DNA of 24,479 bases from Lawsonibacter sp. (lineage in GTDB: Bacteria > Bacillota > Clostridia > Oscillospirales > Oscillospiraceae). Positions 7,098 to 13,888 of the stretch are shown piece by piece; within the stretch, counting starts at the first letter, position 1, and each line of letters opens with the position of its first letter. The notes beneath the pieces were generated by a model, which did not search any database, was not told the origin of the DNA, and saw only the letters and a list, made by a program, of their open reading frames with translations. The stretch is from contig JAAWNI010000008.1 of NCBI GenBank assembly GCA_022798855.1, positions 1-24,479 of the forward strand. The letters run 5' to 3'. The position numbers and the translations under genes are program-made.

Positions 7098-7131
7098 AGT
7101 ATGCTCCTCCGTTTCTCTATTGATGAAAATA

Positions 7132-7176
7132 TAGTACTGATAAAATTATAATACTAGCCGCCGCGAAGCTTGTCAA
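7132..7176 (-). promoter_or_regulatory. Promoter of the HAAS/padR operon with possible operator
   Basis: On the minus strand TTGACA (7176-7171), exactly 17 bp, and TATTAT (7153-7148) make a near-consensus vegetative promoter. An inverted pair TAGTA / TACTA (7156-7152 and 7136-7132 on that strand) straddles and follows the -10, where an autorepressing PadR would be expected to bind. The operator assignment is inference. Confidence 0.7.
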
Positions 7177-7185
7177 GAGAAATTT

Positions 7186-7214
7186 TTGACGGCTCGGAAA
7201 TTTTATGGTATGCT
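7186..7214 (+). promoter_or_regulatory. Promoter of the aldehyde dehydrogenase gene
   Basis: TTGACG (7186-7191), a 17-bp spacer and TATGCT (7209-7214) form a good promoter. Its -35 lies only 9 bp from the -35 of the divergent HAAS/padR promoter. The transcript would carry the palindrome at 7226-7297 in its leader. Confidence 0.7.
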
Positions 7215-7225
7215 GGAATAAATCT

Positions 7226-7297
7226 GTAGGGCGGGACGACTCGGCCCGCCGTAGTTCTGTTTTATTCCGACGGCGCGCCGAGGTCGTCGCGCCCTAC
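7226..7297. repeat. GTAGGG...CCCTAC palindromic element in the ALDH leader
   Basis: It opens GTAGGGCGGGACGACTCGG and closes CGAGGTCGTCGCGCCCTAC, so the outer 20 bases pair almost fully. The core differs from the copies at 5732 and 5903; only the ends and the fold are shared. In RNA it would form a long hairpin ending 27 bases before the ALDH start. Confidence 0.8.
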
Positions 7298-7324
7298 GCA
7301 CCGCACCATTTGGGGAGGCAGCAT

Positions 7325-8695
7325 ATGGACATCCAAGCTCTTATAGCGGCCCAGCGGGCCCATTTCAACACTGGCGCGACCCTGCCCCTGTCCGCCCGGA
7401 AAGCGGCCTTACAGCGGCTGAGGAAGGCCATCAAGGCCCACGAGGGGGGCATCCGCGCCGCCCTCAAGGCCGACCTGAACAAATCCCCCGACGAGAGCTA
7501 CATGTGCGAGGTGGGGCTGACGCTGTCTGAGCTGTCCTTTGTGGAGAAGCGTCTGGCCCGCTGGATGGGGGACAGGCCCCACGCAACCCCTCTGGCCCAG
7601 TTCCCTGCCTGGAGCTTTACCGTCCAGGAGCCATACGGGGTGGTCCTTATCATGTCCCCCTGGAACTACCCCTTTCTGCTCACCATGGAACCTCTTATCG
7701 GGGCCATTGCCGCGGGAAACTGCTGTGTGGTGAAGCCCTCGGCCTATTCTCCCGCCGTCTCGGCGATCATCCGGGACCTGCTGGCGGAGTGCTTCCCCCC
7801 GGAGTTCGTCTCTGTGGTGGAGGGGGGGCGGAAGGAGAACCAGGCCCTTCTGGACCAGAAATTTGACTATATCTTCTTCACCGGCGGGGTGGAGGTGGGG
7901 AAGGAGGTCATGTCTAAGGCGGCCAAACATCTGACCCCTGTTACCCTGGAGCTGGGCGGGAAAAGCCCCTGTATTGTGGACCGCACCGCCCGGCTGGACC
8001 TGGCCGCCAAGCGGATCGTCTTCGGCAAGCTGCTCAACTGCGGTCAGACCTGTGTGGCCCCGGACTACCTGCTCATTGACCGCCGGGTGAAGGACCGTTT
8101 TCTGGAGTATGTAAAGCGGTGGATCACGGTGATGTACGGCCAGAACCCTTTGGACAATGACGGCTATGTCCGCATGGTCAACCGGAAGCACTTCGACCGG
8201 GTGATGGGGCTTATCGACCCTGAGAAGGTGGTTTTCGGCGGAAAAGGCGACTGGTCCACCCTGAAAATCCAGCCCACCATCCTGGACAACGTCACCCCGG
8301 AGGACCCGGTGATGGGGGAGGAGATATTTGGGCCGGTGCTCCCCGTCCTCACCTTCGACAGGGTGGAGGAAGCGGCCGCCTTTGTCAACGCCCGGCCCCG
8401 GCCGCTGGCCCTGTACCTGTTCTCCCAGGATAAAAAGGTCCAGGAGCTGTTTTTGCGGAGGGCCTCCTTCGGGGGCGGGTGCGTCAACGACACCATTGTC
8501 CACCTGGCCACCAGCCGGATGCCCTTCGGCGGGGTGGGGGGCAGCGGCATGGGCGGCTACCACGGGAAGGCCAGCTTCGACACATTCTCCCACCAGAAGA
8601 GCATTGTCAAAAAGTCCACCCTGGTGGACCTGCCGATCCGGTACGCCCCCTATACCCCGGCGAAGAGCAAGCTGTTGAGACTTTTTTTGCGGTAA
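7325..8695 (+). CDS. NAD(P)-dependent aldehyde dehydrogenase, ALDH3-like
   Basis: The 456-residue length and YHGKASFDTFSHQKS near the C-terminus point to the class 3 ALDH branch. The nucleotide-binding and catalytic motifs are intact: SPWNYPF with Asn114, KPS with Lys137, FTGGVEVG, LELGGKSP with the general base Glu209, NCGQTC with nucleophile Cys243, EEIFGPVLPV and PFGGVGGSG. It oxidises aldehydes to acids in the cytoplasm; the substrate cannot be read from sequence. The ATG at 7325 has GGGGAGG upstream. An in-frame extension through the palindromic leader to 7205 has no ribosome site and is rejected. It is a single gene with its own promoter and a shared terminator. Confidence 0.95.
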   Translation: MDIQALIAAQRAHFNTGATLPLSARKAALQRLRKAIKAHEGGIRAALKADLNKSPDESYMCEVGLTLSELSFVEKRLARWMGDRPHATPLAQFPAWSFTVQEPYGVVLIMSPWNYPFLLTMEPLIGAIAAGNCCVVKPSAYSPAVSAIIRDLLAECFPPEFVSVVEGGRKENQALLDQKFDYIFFTGGVEVGKEVMSKAAKHLTPVTLELGGKSPCIVDRTARLDLAAKRIVFGKLLNCGQTCVAPDYLLIDRRVKDRFLEYVKRWITVMYGQNPLDNDGYVRMVNRKHFDRVMGLIDPEKVVFGGKGDWSTLKIQPTILDNVTPEDPVMGEEIFGPVLPVLTFDRVEEAAAFVNARPRPLALYLFSQDKKVQELFLRRASFGGGCVNDTIVHLATSRMPFGGVGGSGMGGYHGKASFDTFSHQKSIVKKSTLVDLPIRYAPYTPAKSKLLRLFLR

Positions 8696-8699
8696 AAAA

Positions 8700-8731
8700 A
8701 TCCCCTGGTCCGGGTGTCCGGATCAGGGGAT
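8700..8731. terminator. Bidirectional terminator between ALDH and the barnase-like gene
   Basis: A 14-bp stem (ATCCCCTGGTCCGG / CCGGATCAGGGGAT, one G-T pair) with a GTGT loop separates two convergent genes. It is flanked by an A-run (8694-8700), which acts as the U-tract for the minus strand, and by TTCTTT on the plus side. Confidence 0.9.
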
Positions 8732-8734
8732 TCT

Positions 8735-9361
8735 TTATGGTTCACCGTACAGCAGCTCGAAGCTCTCGTAGTGGTCCTCGGTGTAGTAGACCAGGCCGTC
8801 GTTGGAGAAGACGATGCGCTTGGCCCCCCGGGAGTTTTCCCCCGGGGTGTCGATGTCGCACTCGGTATAGGTCCGGCCCTGGGCCTTGGGGAGCAGGCCC
8901 TCCCGGTTGCCGAAGGAGCTGCCGCCGATGGCGGTGCCCTCGCCGGTGTAGCGCTCCACGTTGCCGCCGTGCCAGCCGGCGTCCTCCGCTTCCTTTTTGG
9001 TGACGTAGTTGTCGGGCAGGCCGCCGTAGAGGTGGATGTACAGGGCTACCTCCTCCTTAGAGGTGTACCAGCCGTCCTCGGTGACGGTGGCGCTGCCCCC
9101 GCTGGACTTGCCGTCGGGGCGGTTGTCCTCATCGCTCTTGCCCTGGGAACCGTTCCCCAGGTCCGGGCTGGAGTCCGGGGCGTTCTGGCCCTCATCGGGA
9201 AGGCTGCCGTCCTCCGGCTCCTGGACTGGCAAGTCAATGAGTCCGCCAGATGTGCTGTAGTACCCGTTGACGCTGGCGCTCCCTTGGACCTCCCCGCCGC
9301 AGGCGGTCAGGCTCATCAGCATCAGCAGGGACAGCAGCAGCCCCGAGGTACGTCGTTTCAT
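8735..9361 (-). CDS. Lipoprotein-anchored barnase-like guanyl-specific ribonuclease
   Basis: The 208-residue precursor has a lipoprotein signal (LTAC, Cys21) and a low-complexity, Asp/Gly/Ser/Pro-rich linker (about 45-90). The C-terminal domain (about 97-206) closely resembles barnase: GLPDNYVTKKEAEDAGW, IGGSSFGNREGLLP, and a closing TEDHYESFELL. Residues matching barnase Lys27, Glu73, Arg83, Arg87 and His102 are Lys122, Glu167, Arg178, Arg182 and His197, so an active extracellular RNase is expected. Its AGGAG ribosome site overlaps the ruvX stop and the gap is 6 bp, so it is co-transcribed with ruvX. No barstar-like inhibitor gene is visible anywhere in the window. Membrane tethering outside the cell may protect the host's own RNA, but that is inference. 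Confidence 0.9.
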   Translation of the reverse strand: MKRRTSGLLLSLLMLMSLTACGGEVQGSASVNGYYSTSGGLIDLPVQEPEDGSLPDEGQNAPDSSPDLGNGSQGKSDEDNRPDGKSSGGSATVTEDGWYTSKEEVALYIHLYGGLPDNYVTKKEAEDAGWHGGNVERYTGEGTAIGGSSFGNREGLLPKAQGRTYTECDIDTPGENSRGAKRIVFSNDGLVYYTEDHYESFELLYGEP

Positions 9362-9367
9362 AACAAA

Positions 9368-9790
9368 TCACTCCTGTTTCATTCGCTTGAAGTCCAGATA
9401 GTTCTCCAGGATCAGGGAGGCGGCCACGGCGTCCACGATTTTCCTCCGCTTGCGGCCGTCCTTGCCCTGGTTGAACAAAATCTGGTGGGCGTCGATGGTG
9501 GTGCGCCGCTCGTCCCAGAGAATAACCTTCATGCCGGTGACCTCCTCCAGGGCGGCGGCCAGCTCCCGGTAGAGGTCGGCTTTTTTCCCGTCGGTGCCGT
9601 CCATGTTCTTGGGGAAGCCCAGCACCACCTCGTCAGGGCGGTGCTCCTCGATGAGCCGTGCCAGCCGGTCCACCACAACCTCCTGCCGCCAGCTGTTGAT
9701 GGTGGTGGTGGTCCCCGCCAGAAACCCGGTGGGGTCGGACACCGCCACCCCGGTGTGGGCGTCGCCGTAGTCGATGGCCATAACGCGCAT
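9368..9790 (-). CDS. ruvX: Putative pre-16S rRNA nuclease / Holliday junction resolvase-like YqgF
   Basis: The 140-residue protein has the RNase H-like fold motifs of the YqgF/RuvX family: an opening Asp in MAIDYGDAHTGVAVSD, VLGFPKNMDG, WDERRTTIDA, and the terminal VDAVAASLILENYL with its acidic residue. Family members mature the 5' end of 16S rRNA. The ATG at 9790 follows GAGGAGGGA; the longer in-frame extension upstream is antisense to the pyruvate-kinase-like gene. It leads an operon with the barnase-like lipoprotein, pairing a housekeeping RNA-processing enzyme with a secreted RNase. Confidence 0.95.
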   Translation of the reverse strand: MRVMAIDYGDAHTGVAVSDPTGFLAGTTTTINSWRQEVVVDRLARLIEEHRPDEVVLGFPKNMDGTDGKKADLYRELAAALEEVTGMKVILWDERRTTIDAHQILFNQGKDGRKRRKIVDAVAASLILENYLDFKRMKQE

Positions 9791-9814
9791 GGTATCCCTC
9801 CTCTCTGCCCGCCT

Positions 9815-9843
9815 ATTATACCGGAAAAATGACAAAAGCGCAA
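9815..9843 (-). promoter_or_regulatory. Promoter of the ruvX operon
   Basis: On the minus strand TTGCGC (9843-9838), a 17-bp spacer and a consensus TATAAT (9820-9815) lie 25 bp before the ruvX start. Confidence 0.65.
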
Positions 9844-9887
9844 GTGGGCGTGGATGGCAGCTGTTTCGGCAACTTTTAAAATCCCCA

Positions 9888-9916
9888 TTGACTTCCCGCC
9901 GCCCAGCCCTCATAAT
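9888..9916 (+). promoter_or_regulatory. Promoter of the pyruvate-kinase-like gene
   Basis: TTGACT (9888-9893), exactly 17 bp, and CATAAT (9911-9916) lie 31 bp before the ATG at 9947. Confidence 0.7.
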
Positions 9917-9946
9917 AGGAAAAAAGACCGAAAACGGGAGGACATT

Positions 9947-10942
9947 ATGGAATATTATGCTACCTTGGGGGACCCCTGCGCCAAACAGGACATCCTGGAA
10001 CAAATGTTCCGAACCGGCATGACAGGCGTCCGGCTGAATCTGTCCCACACCAGCCTGACCCAGTGCACCCCTCTGCTGGAGCGGGCCTACTGGCCCGCCG
10101 CCCGCCGGGTGGGGCGGCGGGACGCCCATCTGATCCTGGACCTCCAGGGGCCGGAGCTGCGGGTGGGGGAGCTGCCCCAGCCCGTCCCCCTCAGAGAGGG
10201 GCTGGACATCCTCCTGGGGGAGGGGGGCGTCCCGGTCCCCCCTATCATCCTCCAGACCGCCCGGCGGGGCCAGCAGATCTCGGTGGACGACGGCGCCCTG
10301 CTGCTGGAGGTCCGGCGCACCAGCCCCACCGTGCTGCTGTGCCGGGTGCTGCGGGGCGGGCCGCTGCTGAGCAAGAAGAGCCTGTCCGTTTTGGGCGCGG
10401 AGCTGGATACCCCGGCCCTCACTCCGGCCGACCTGGAAAATCTGGCCATGGCGGACAGGTTCGGGGTGACGCATATCCTCCAGCCCTTCGTCCGGAACCG
10501 CCAGGATGTGGAGACGCTGCGGGAAAATCTGGACTCTTTGGGGCTGTCCCACCTCCAGGTGATGGCCAAAATTGAAAATCAACAGGGCTTGGACCACCTG
10601 GGCGAGATCATGCACGCCGCCGACCAGATTTGCATCGCCCGGGGCGATCTGGGCAACTCCATCCCCCTGTGGAAGCTGCCCGCCATTCAGAAGGACGTGG
10701 CCCGGCGGTGCCGGGAGCGGAATAAGCCCTTCTGTCTGGTCACCCAGCTGCTCTGGTCCATGGAACAGCGGCCCGTCCCCACCCGGGCGGAGGTGTGCGA
10801 CATCTACAACGGCGTGCTGGATGGGGCTTCCGCCCTGATGCTCACCGGAGAGACGGCGGCCGGGAAGTGGCCCGTCCAGGCCATGGGGTACTTAGTAAAA
10901 ACCGCCGGCGAGGCCCTGAGGGCGGTGGAGCCGTGCTCTTGA
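9947..10942 (+). CDS. Short pyruvate kinase-like protein lacking the C-terminal domain
   Basis: The 331 residues cover the A (TIM barrel) and B domains of pyruvate kinase and stop where the allosteric C domain (about 120 residues or more) normally begins; typical enzymes have 470-590 residues. Active-site positions are largely kept: Arg29, Asn31 and Ser33 in RLNLSH, Asp65, SKK at 142-144, Lys208 and Glu210 in AKIEN, Asp234 in ARGDLG, Thr266, and the TRAEV...GETAAGK block. The usual DTKGPEIR reads DLQGPELR, so a conserved Lys is Gln67. The ATG at 9947 is supported by GGGAGG and a good promoter. The reading frame is intact with no trace of a lost C domain downstream. It may be an unregulated kinase, a divergent paralogue, or act on another enolpyruvyl substrate. 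Confidence 0.85.
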   Translation: MEYYATLGDPCAKQDILEQMFRTGMTGVRLNLSHTSLTQCTPLLERAYWPAARRVGRRDAHLILDLQGPELRVGELPQPVPLREGLDILLGEGGVPVPPIILQTARRGQQISVDDGALLLEVRRTSPTVLLCRVLRGGPLLSKKSLSVLGAELDTPALTPADLENLAMADRFGVTHILQPFVRNRQDVETLRENLDSLGLSHLQVMAKIENQQGLDHLGEIMHAADQICIARGDLGNSIPLWKLPAIQKDVARRCRERNKPFCLVTQLLWSMEQRPVPTRAEVCDIYNGVLDGASALMLTGETAAGKWPVQAMGYLVKTAGEALRAVEPCS

Positions 10943-10964
10943 ACAGAAAAGGGCTGTCAAAAAA

Positions 10965-11087
10965 GCCCCCCTCTTGGAGGGGGGTGGCACGGCGAAGCCG
11001 TGACGGGGGGAGTTAGAGAAAACTTGTATAAAATCGACTCCCTCAGTCACCGCCTGCGGCGGTGCCAGCTCCCTCACAGAGGGAGCC
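10965..11087. repeat. CTCCCTC...GAGGGAG palindromic element, copy 1
   Basis: Two hairpin modules are joined: 10965-11012 (GCCCCCCTCTTGGAGGGGGG, then GGCACGGCGAAGCCGTGAC) and 11038-11087 (CTCCCTCAGTCACCGCC...CTCACAGAGGGAGCC). The same GGCACGGCGAAGCCGTGAC core recurs at 24422 and, inverted, near 22810. It sits in the 3' region of the pyruvate-kinase-like gene, ahead of the terminator. Confidence 0.85.
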
Positions 11088-11120
11088 TTAGAGAACGATA
11101 AAGTGTTCCTCCATAAACTG

Positions 11121-11145
11121 GGGCTGTCCATAGGACAGCCCTTTT
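11121..11145 (+). terminator. Terminator between the pyruvate-kinase-like gene and ybaB
   Basis: A 9-bp stem GGGCTGTCC / GGACAGCCC with a 3-base loop is followed by TTTT on the plus strand. It lies between two convergent genes; the minus-strand side lacks a clean U-tract. Confidence 0.75.
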
Positions 11146-11158
11146 GTAATGCCCTATT

Positions 11159-11509
11159 TTACAGGCCCAGGCCGCCCAGGCTCAGCCCGCCGGTGAGGGA
11201 CTGCATGGTGTTGGCAGCGTCGGCATCGGCGGCGCGCATGGCCTCGTTGACGGCGGCCACGATCATATCCTGGAGCATCTCCACATCGTCGGGGTCCACG
11301 GCCTCCGGGTCGATGGTGAGGGCCTTCAGCTCATGCTTGCCGTTGACAGTGGCGGACACCACCCCGCCGCCGGAAGCGGCCTGGTACTCCTTCTCCTGGA
11401 GCTCCTGCTGCATACGGAGCATGTCCTGCTGCATCTTCTGGGCCTGCTTGATCATGTTCATATTCATGCCGCCGCCCATGCCGGGCATCCGGCCGTATCC
11501 CTTTGCCAT
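11159..11509 (-). CDS. YbaB/EbfC family nucleoid-associated protein
   Basis: The 116-residue protein has a Gly/Met-rich N-terminus (MPGMGGGMNMNM), the long helix KQAQKMQQDMLRMQQELQEKEY, then VSATVNGKHELKALTIDPE and a C-terminal helix. This is the usual pattern of this small dimeric DNA-binding family. The ATG at 11509 follows AAAAGGAG. It lies 57 bp downstream of dnaX, as in most bacteria; in B. subtilis recR follows, but here a convergent gene ends the cluster. Confidence 0.95.
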   Translation of the reverse strand: MAKGYGRMPGMGGGMNMNMIKQAQKMQQDMLRMQQELQEKEYQAASGGGVVSATVNGKHELKALTIDPEAVDPDDVEMLQDMIVAAVNEAMRAADADAANTMQSLTGGLSLGGLGL

Positions 11510-11566
11510 ATGTCATTCTCCTTTTCAGTTTTCTATGGGCGGCCACAGACCGCCCCTGGGGGTCCC

Positions 11567-13321
11567 TCACTGTATCGTGATGTTATCCAGCCCGCCGAAG
11601 GACATCAAATCGTCCAGCGGGTCCTTTTCCGCCACTGGGGCGGGGGGCTGGGCTGGCTCTGCCGGGGGCGGGGCCCCCGTGACCACGCTGACCTGGGGGC
11701 GCTCGCCAAAGACGGCTTCCGCCGCCGCAGCCAGCCTATCCAGCACGGAGGGCTTGTTCAGCATGGAGCGGGTAAATTCGCTGTCCACCCACAGGGTAAG
11801 CTGCCCGTTTTTCCGCACGCCCGCCACCTTGGCCGGGTTGTTGAGGTAGGGCATCACCGTGGGGGGCACCTTCCCACGCAGGCCCGCCGCGAAGGAGGGC
11901 CAGAAGGCGCTGTCGCCCGCAGGGGGCGGGCTGTTTTGTGGGGATGCCCCACCCGGGGGGGCGGGGGGTGTGGGGGCTTTGGCCGGCCCACTGGGCTGGC
12001 TGGGCCCCACAGGCTCGTCAAAGACATAATCCTCCTCGTCCGGCGGTTCCTCGGGCAGGGGAGGGCGCTCGTCCTCCCAGGAGGTCGGAGTGTGATTTGT
12101 GGGGCCCTCCACCTTCGGCGGGCCGTCAGGACGCTTGGGGGCTGGCACGCCCGGGGAGGCGGGCCCCACATTGACGCCCTGGGCTAGAAGCTCCTCCAGC
12201 CGGGCGATCCGGGCGGACAGTCCGGCGGCGGAGTCGTCCAGCGTCTCGTCGCTGAGGCGGATAAGGCACAGCTCGGCGTCGGTGCGGCGGCTGCCGCTGC
12301 GGGACAGGCCGGCCAACGTGGCTTGCAGCTGGGTGAGCATGAGAAGCAGCCGCTGGCTGGACAGCTGTCCCCCCAGCCGGCGCAGGGTGGCTTCGTCGTA
12401 GCCGCCGGCCATCAGGGCCGCGCCCCCCTGCGGGGCGGTCTTGCGCAGGAGCAGGTCCCGGGCCAGGGAAGAGAGCTCCCCCAGAGCCGTACCCACGTCC
12501 TTGCCGTTGGCGTACAGCCGGCCCAGGGTGTCCAGGGCGGCGGCGGTGTCACGGGCGGCCAGCTGGCCCATCAGGTTGGCGGTTTCCACGCTGCCCGCAA
12601 GGCCCAGGGCGTCTAAAATGGCCTGTTCGTCCACCCGCTGCCCGCCCCCGGCGCACTGGTCCAGCAGGGAGAGGGCGTCCCGCAGGCCGCCGTCGGCCAG
12701 CCGGGCCAGCAGGGCGGACCCCTCCTTGGTCAGGGGGATGCCCTCCTGTTCCGCCACATACTCCAGCCGCTGGGCGATCTGCATAGGCAGGATGCGCTTG
12801 AAGGCGAACTGCTGGCAACGGCTCTTGATGGTGGCGGGAACCTTGTGCAGCTCGGTGGTGGCCAGGATGAACAGAAGATGGGCGGGGGGCTCTTCCAGAA
12901 TTTTCAAAAGGGCGTTGAAGGCGGCGGTGGACAGCATATGGACCTCGTCCACGATGTACACCCGCTTGCGGACGGCGGCGGGGGTATACACCGCCTCGTC
13001 CCGCAGGGCCCGGACCTGGTCCACACCGTTGTTGGAAGCGGCGTCCAGCTCCAGCACGTCCAGAATGGAGCCGTTCTCGATGCCCAGGCAGGCGGGGCAG
13101 GCGTTGCAGGGGCTGCCGTCCTGGGGGTTCTCGCAGTTGACCGCCCGGGAGAGGATCTTGGCGCAGGTGGTTTTGCCGGTGCCCCGGGTGCCGGTGAACA
13201 GATAGGCGTGGGACAGCCGCCCCGATTCCACCTGGCGCTTCAGCGTGTCGGTGATGTGGGCCTGGCCCACCACGTCGTCGAAGGTACGGGGCCTCCATTT
13301 TCTGTATAATGCCTGATACAT
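11567..13321 (-). CDS. dnaX: DNA polymerase III subunit gamma/tau
   Basis: The 584-residue clamp-loader ATPase opens MYQALYRKWRP. It has Walker A GTRGTGKT (44-51), a zinc site with Cys63, Cys72, Cys75 and Cys78, the Walker B region VYIVDEVH (121-128), LLKILEEPP, and the SRC arginine finger (167-169). A proline-rich linker of about 100 residues (roughly 395-495) leads to a C-terminal tau-like domain. The ATG at 13321 follows GGGAGGTGAGC. An in-frame extension upstream runs through a palindromic repeat and is not used. The SRP RNA, dnaX, ybaB order matches B. subtilis. I see no obvious slippery A-run for a gamma form. Confidence 0.97.
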   Translation of the reverse strand: MYQALYRKWRPRTFDDVVGQAHITDTLKRQVESGRLSHAYLFTGTRGTGKTTCAKILSRAVNCENPQDGSPCNACPACLGIENGSILDVLELDAASNNGVDQVRALRDEAVYTPAAVRKRVYIVDEVHMLSTAAFNALLKILEEPPAHLLFILATTELHKVPATIKSRCQQFAFKRILPMQIAQRLEYVAEQEGIPLTKEGSALLARLADGGLRDALSLLDQCAGGGQRVDEQAILDALGLAGSVETANLMGQLAARDTAAALDTLGRLYANGKDVGTALGELSSLARDLLLRKTAPQGGAALMAGGYDEATLRRLGGQLSSQRLLLMLTQLQATLAGLSRSGSRRTDAELCLIRLSDETLDDSAAGLSARIARLEELLAQGVNVGPASPGVPAPKRPDGPPKVEGPTNHTPTSWEDERPPLPEEPPDEEDYVFDEPVGPSQPSGPAKAPTPPAPPGGASPQNSPPPAGDSAFWPSFAAGLRGKVPPTVMPYLNNPAKVAGVRKNGQLTLWVDSEFTRSMLNKPSVLDRLAAAAEAVFGERPQVSVVTGAPPPAEPAQPPAPVAEKDPLDDLMSFGGLDNITIQ

Positions 13322-13338
13322 CAGCTCACCTCCCAAAA

Positions 13339-13453
13339 GCCTCCCCCTTGATGGGGGAGGTGGCCGCGAAGCGGCCGGAGGGGGTTCTTCGGCGGTTGCA
13401 AGCCCCCCCTCAGTCAGCCTTCGGCTGACAGCTCCCCTACAAAGGGGGGAGCC
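13339..13453. repeat. CTCCCTC...GAGGGAG palindromic element between the SRP RNA gene and dnaX
   Basis: The outer hairpins are CCTCCCCCTTGATGGGGGAGG and CTCCCCTACAAAGGGGGGAG. Inner modules are GGCCGCGAAGCGGCC and GTCAGCCTTCGGCTGAC. It fills the whole gap from the SRP RNA terminator U-tract to the dnaX ribosome site. Confidence 0.85.
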
Positions 13454-13759
13454 AAAAACTCGGCGCGGAACAAGACCGCACACCGGCCTTTGAAGCGCGG
13501 GACATACCCGTTACCTGGACAGCCGGCTCAAGACCAGTGGACCCACGGCACACGCGTCCAAACGCTTAGTGCTGCTCGGTTCCCCGCCTGACACGGTTCA
13601 CGCCAGCCGCGTTGCGCGGGACCGGCCTATCATCACTGCTTATCCAGGGCAGACAATACATCCTCACGTCCGGGGGCCGGGATTCATCCCCGCTGCAGCG
13701 GATTGCGGGTACAGGGCACCGCTATCTCCCCGACTAGTGCGGCCTTGCTCCGCGCCGAG
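13454..13759 (-). ncRNA. ffs: Signal recognition particle RNA, large (Bacillus) type
   Basis: The RNA targets nascent membrane and secreted proteins together with Ffh. On the minus strand the hallmark S-domain hairpin lies near 13568-13600: GTGTCAGGCGGGGAACCGAG then CAGC, that is CAGG-CGG-GGAA-CCG-AGCAGC with the canonical GGAA tetraloop. The ends pair over about 23 bp: CTCGGCGCGGAGCAAGG near 13759 with CTTGTTCCGCGCCGAG near 13459, which defines a molecule of about 300 nt. It is followed by TTTTT (13458-13454). The length, somewhat over the 270 nt of B. subtilis scRNA, implies an Alu domain. The position just upstream of dnaX matches the B. subtilis scr-dnaX order. The exact ends are inferred from the pairing. 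Confidence 0.92.
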
Positions 13760-13780
13760 GCGGAACAAGAACTACAGGGT

Positions 13781-13809
13781 ATTGTACTATAAATTTTTCA
13801 TTTTATCAA
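13781..13809 (-). promoter_or_regulatory. Promoter of the SRP RNA gene
   Basis: On the minus strand TTGATA (13809-13804), 17 bp, and TACAAT (13786-13781) place transcription start near 13774, about 15 nt before the paired 5' end of the SRP RNA. The upstream sequence is A/T-rich, as for highly expressed RNA genes. Confidence 0.75.
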
Positions 13810-13850
13810 TCATTATTTTGAAAAAGTTTCCGGAGTTTCAGAGGTACGGA

Positions 13851-13877
13851 AAAGGCCCCGCCGGCGGCGGGGCCTTT
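13851..13877 (-). terminator. Terminator of the ftsEX-M23 operon
   Basis: A perfect 12-bp stem AAAGGCCCCGCC / GGCGGGGCCTTT with a 3-base loop is followed on the minus strand by TTTTCC. It begins 12 bp past the M23 stop codon. Confidence 0.85.
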
Positions 13878-13888
13878 CGTATCCCGAA

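Noticed and set aside
7205..7324. Earlier start for the aldehyde dehydrogenase
   Set aside because: The extension translates the palindromic repeat; the ATG at 7325 has the GGGGAGG site and the normal family length.
7409..8593. 394-residue minus-strand frame opposite the aldehyde dehydrogenase
   Set aside because: Antisense shadow of a strongly conserved gene, with biased Gly/His/Val composition and no motif.
13322..13483. Longer N-terminus of dnaX
   Set aside because: It is encoded by the palindromic repeat and the 3' end of the SRP RNA gene; the family starts at MYQALYRKWRP.
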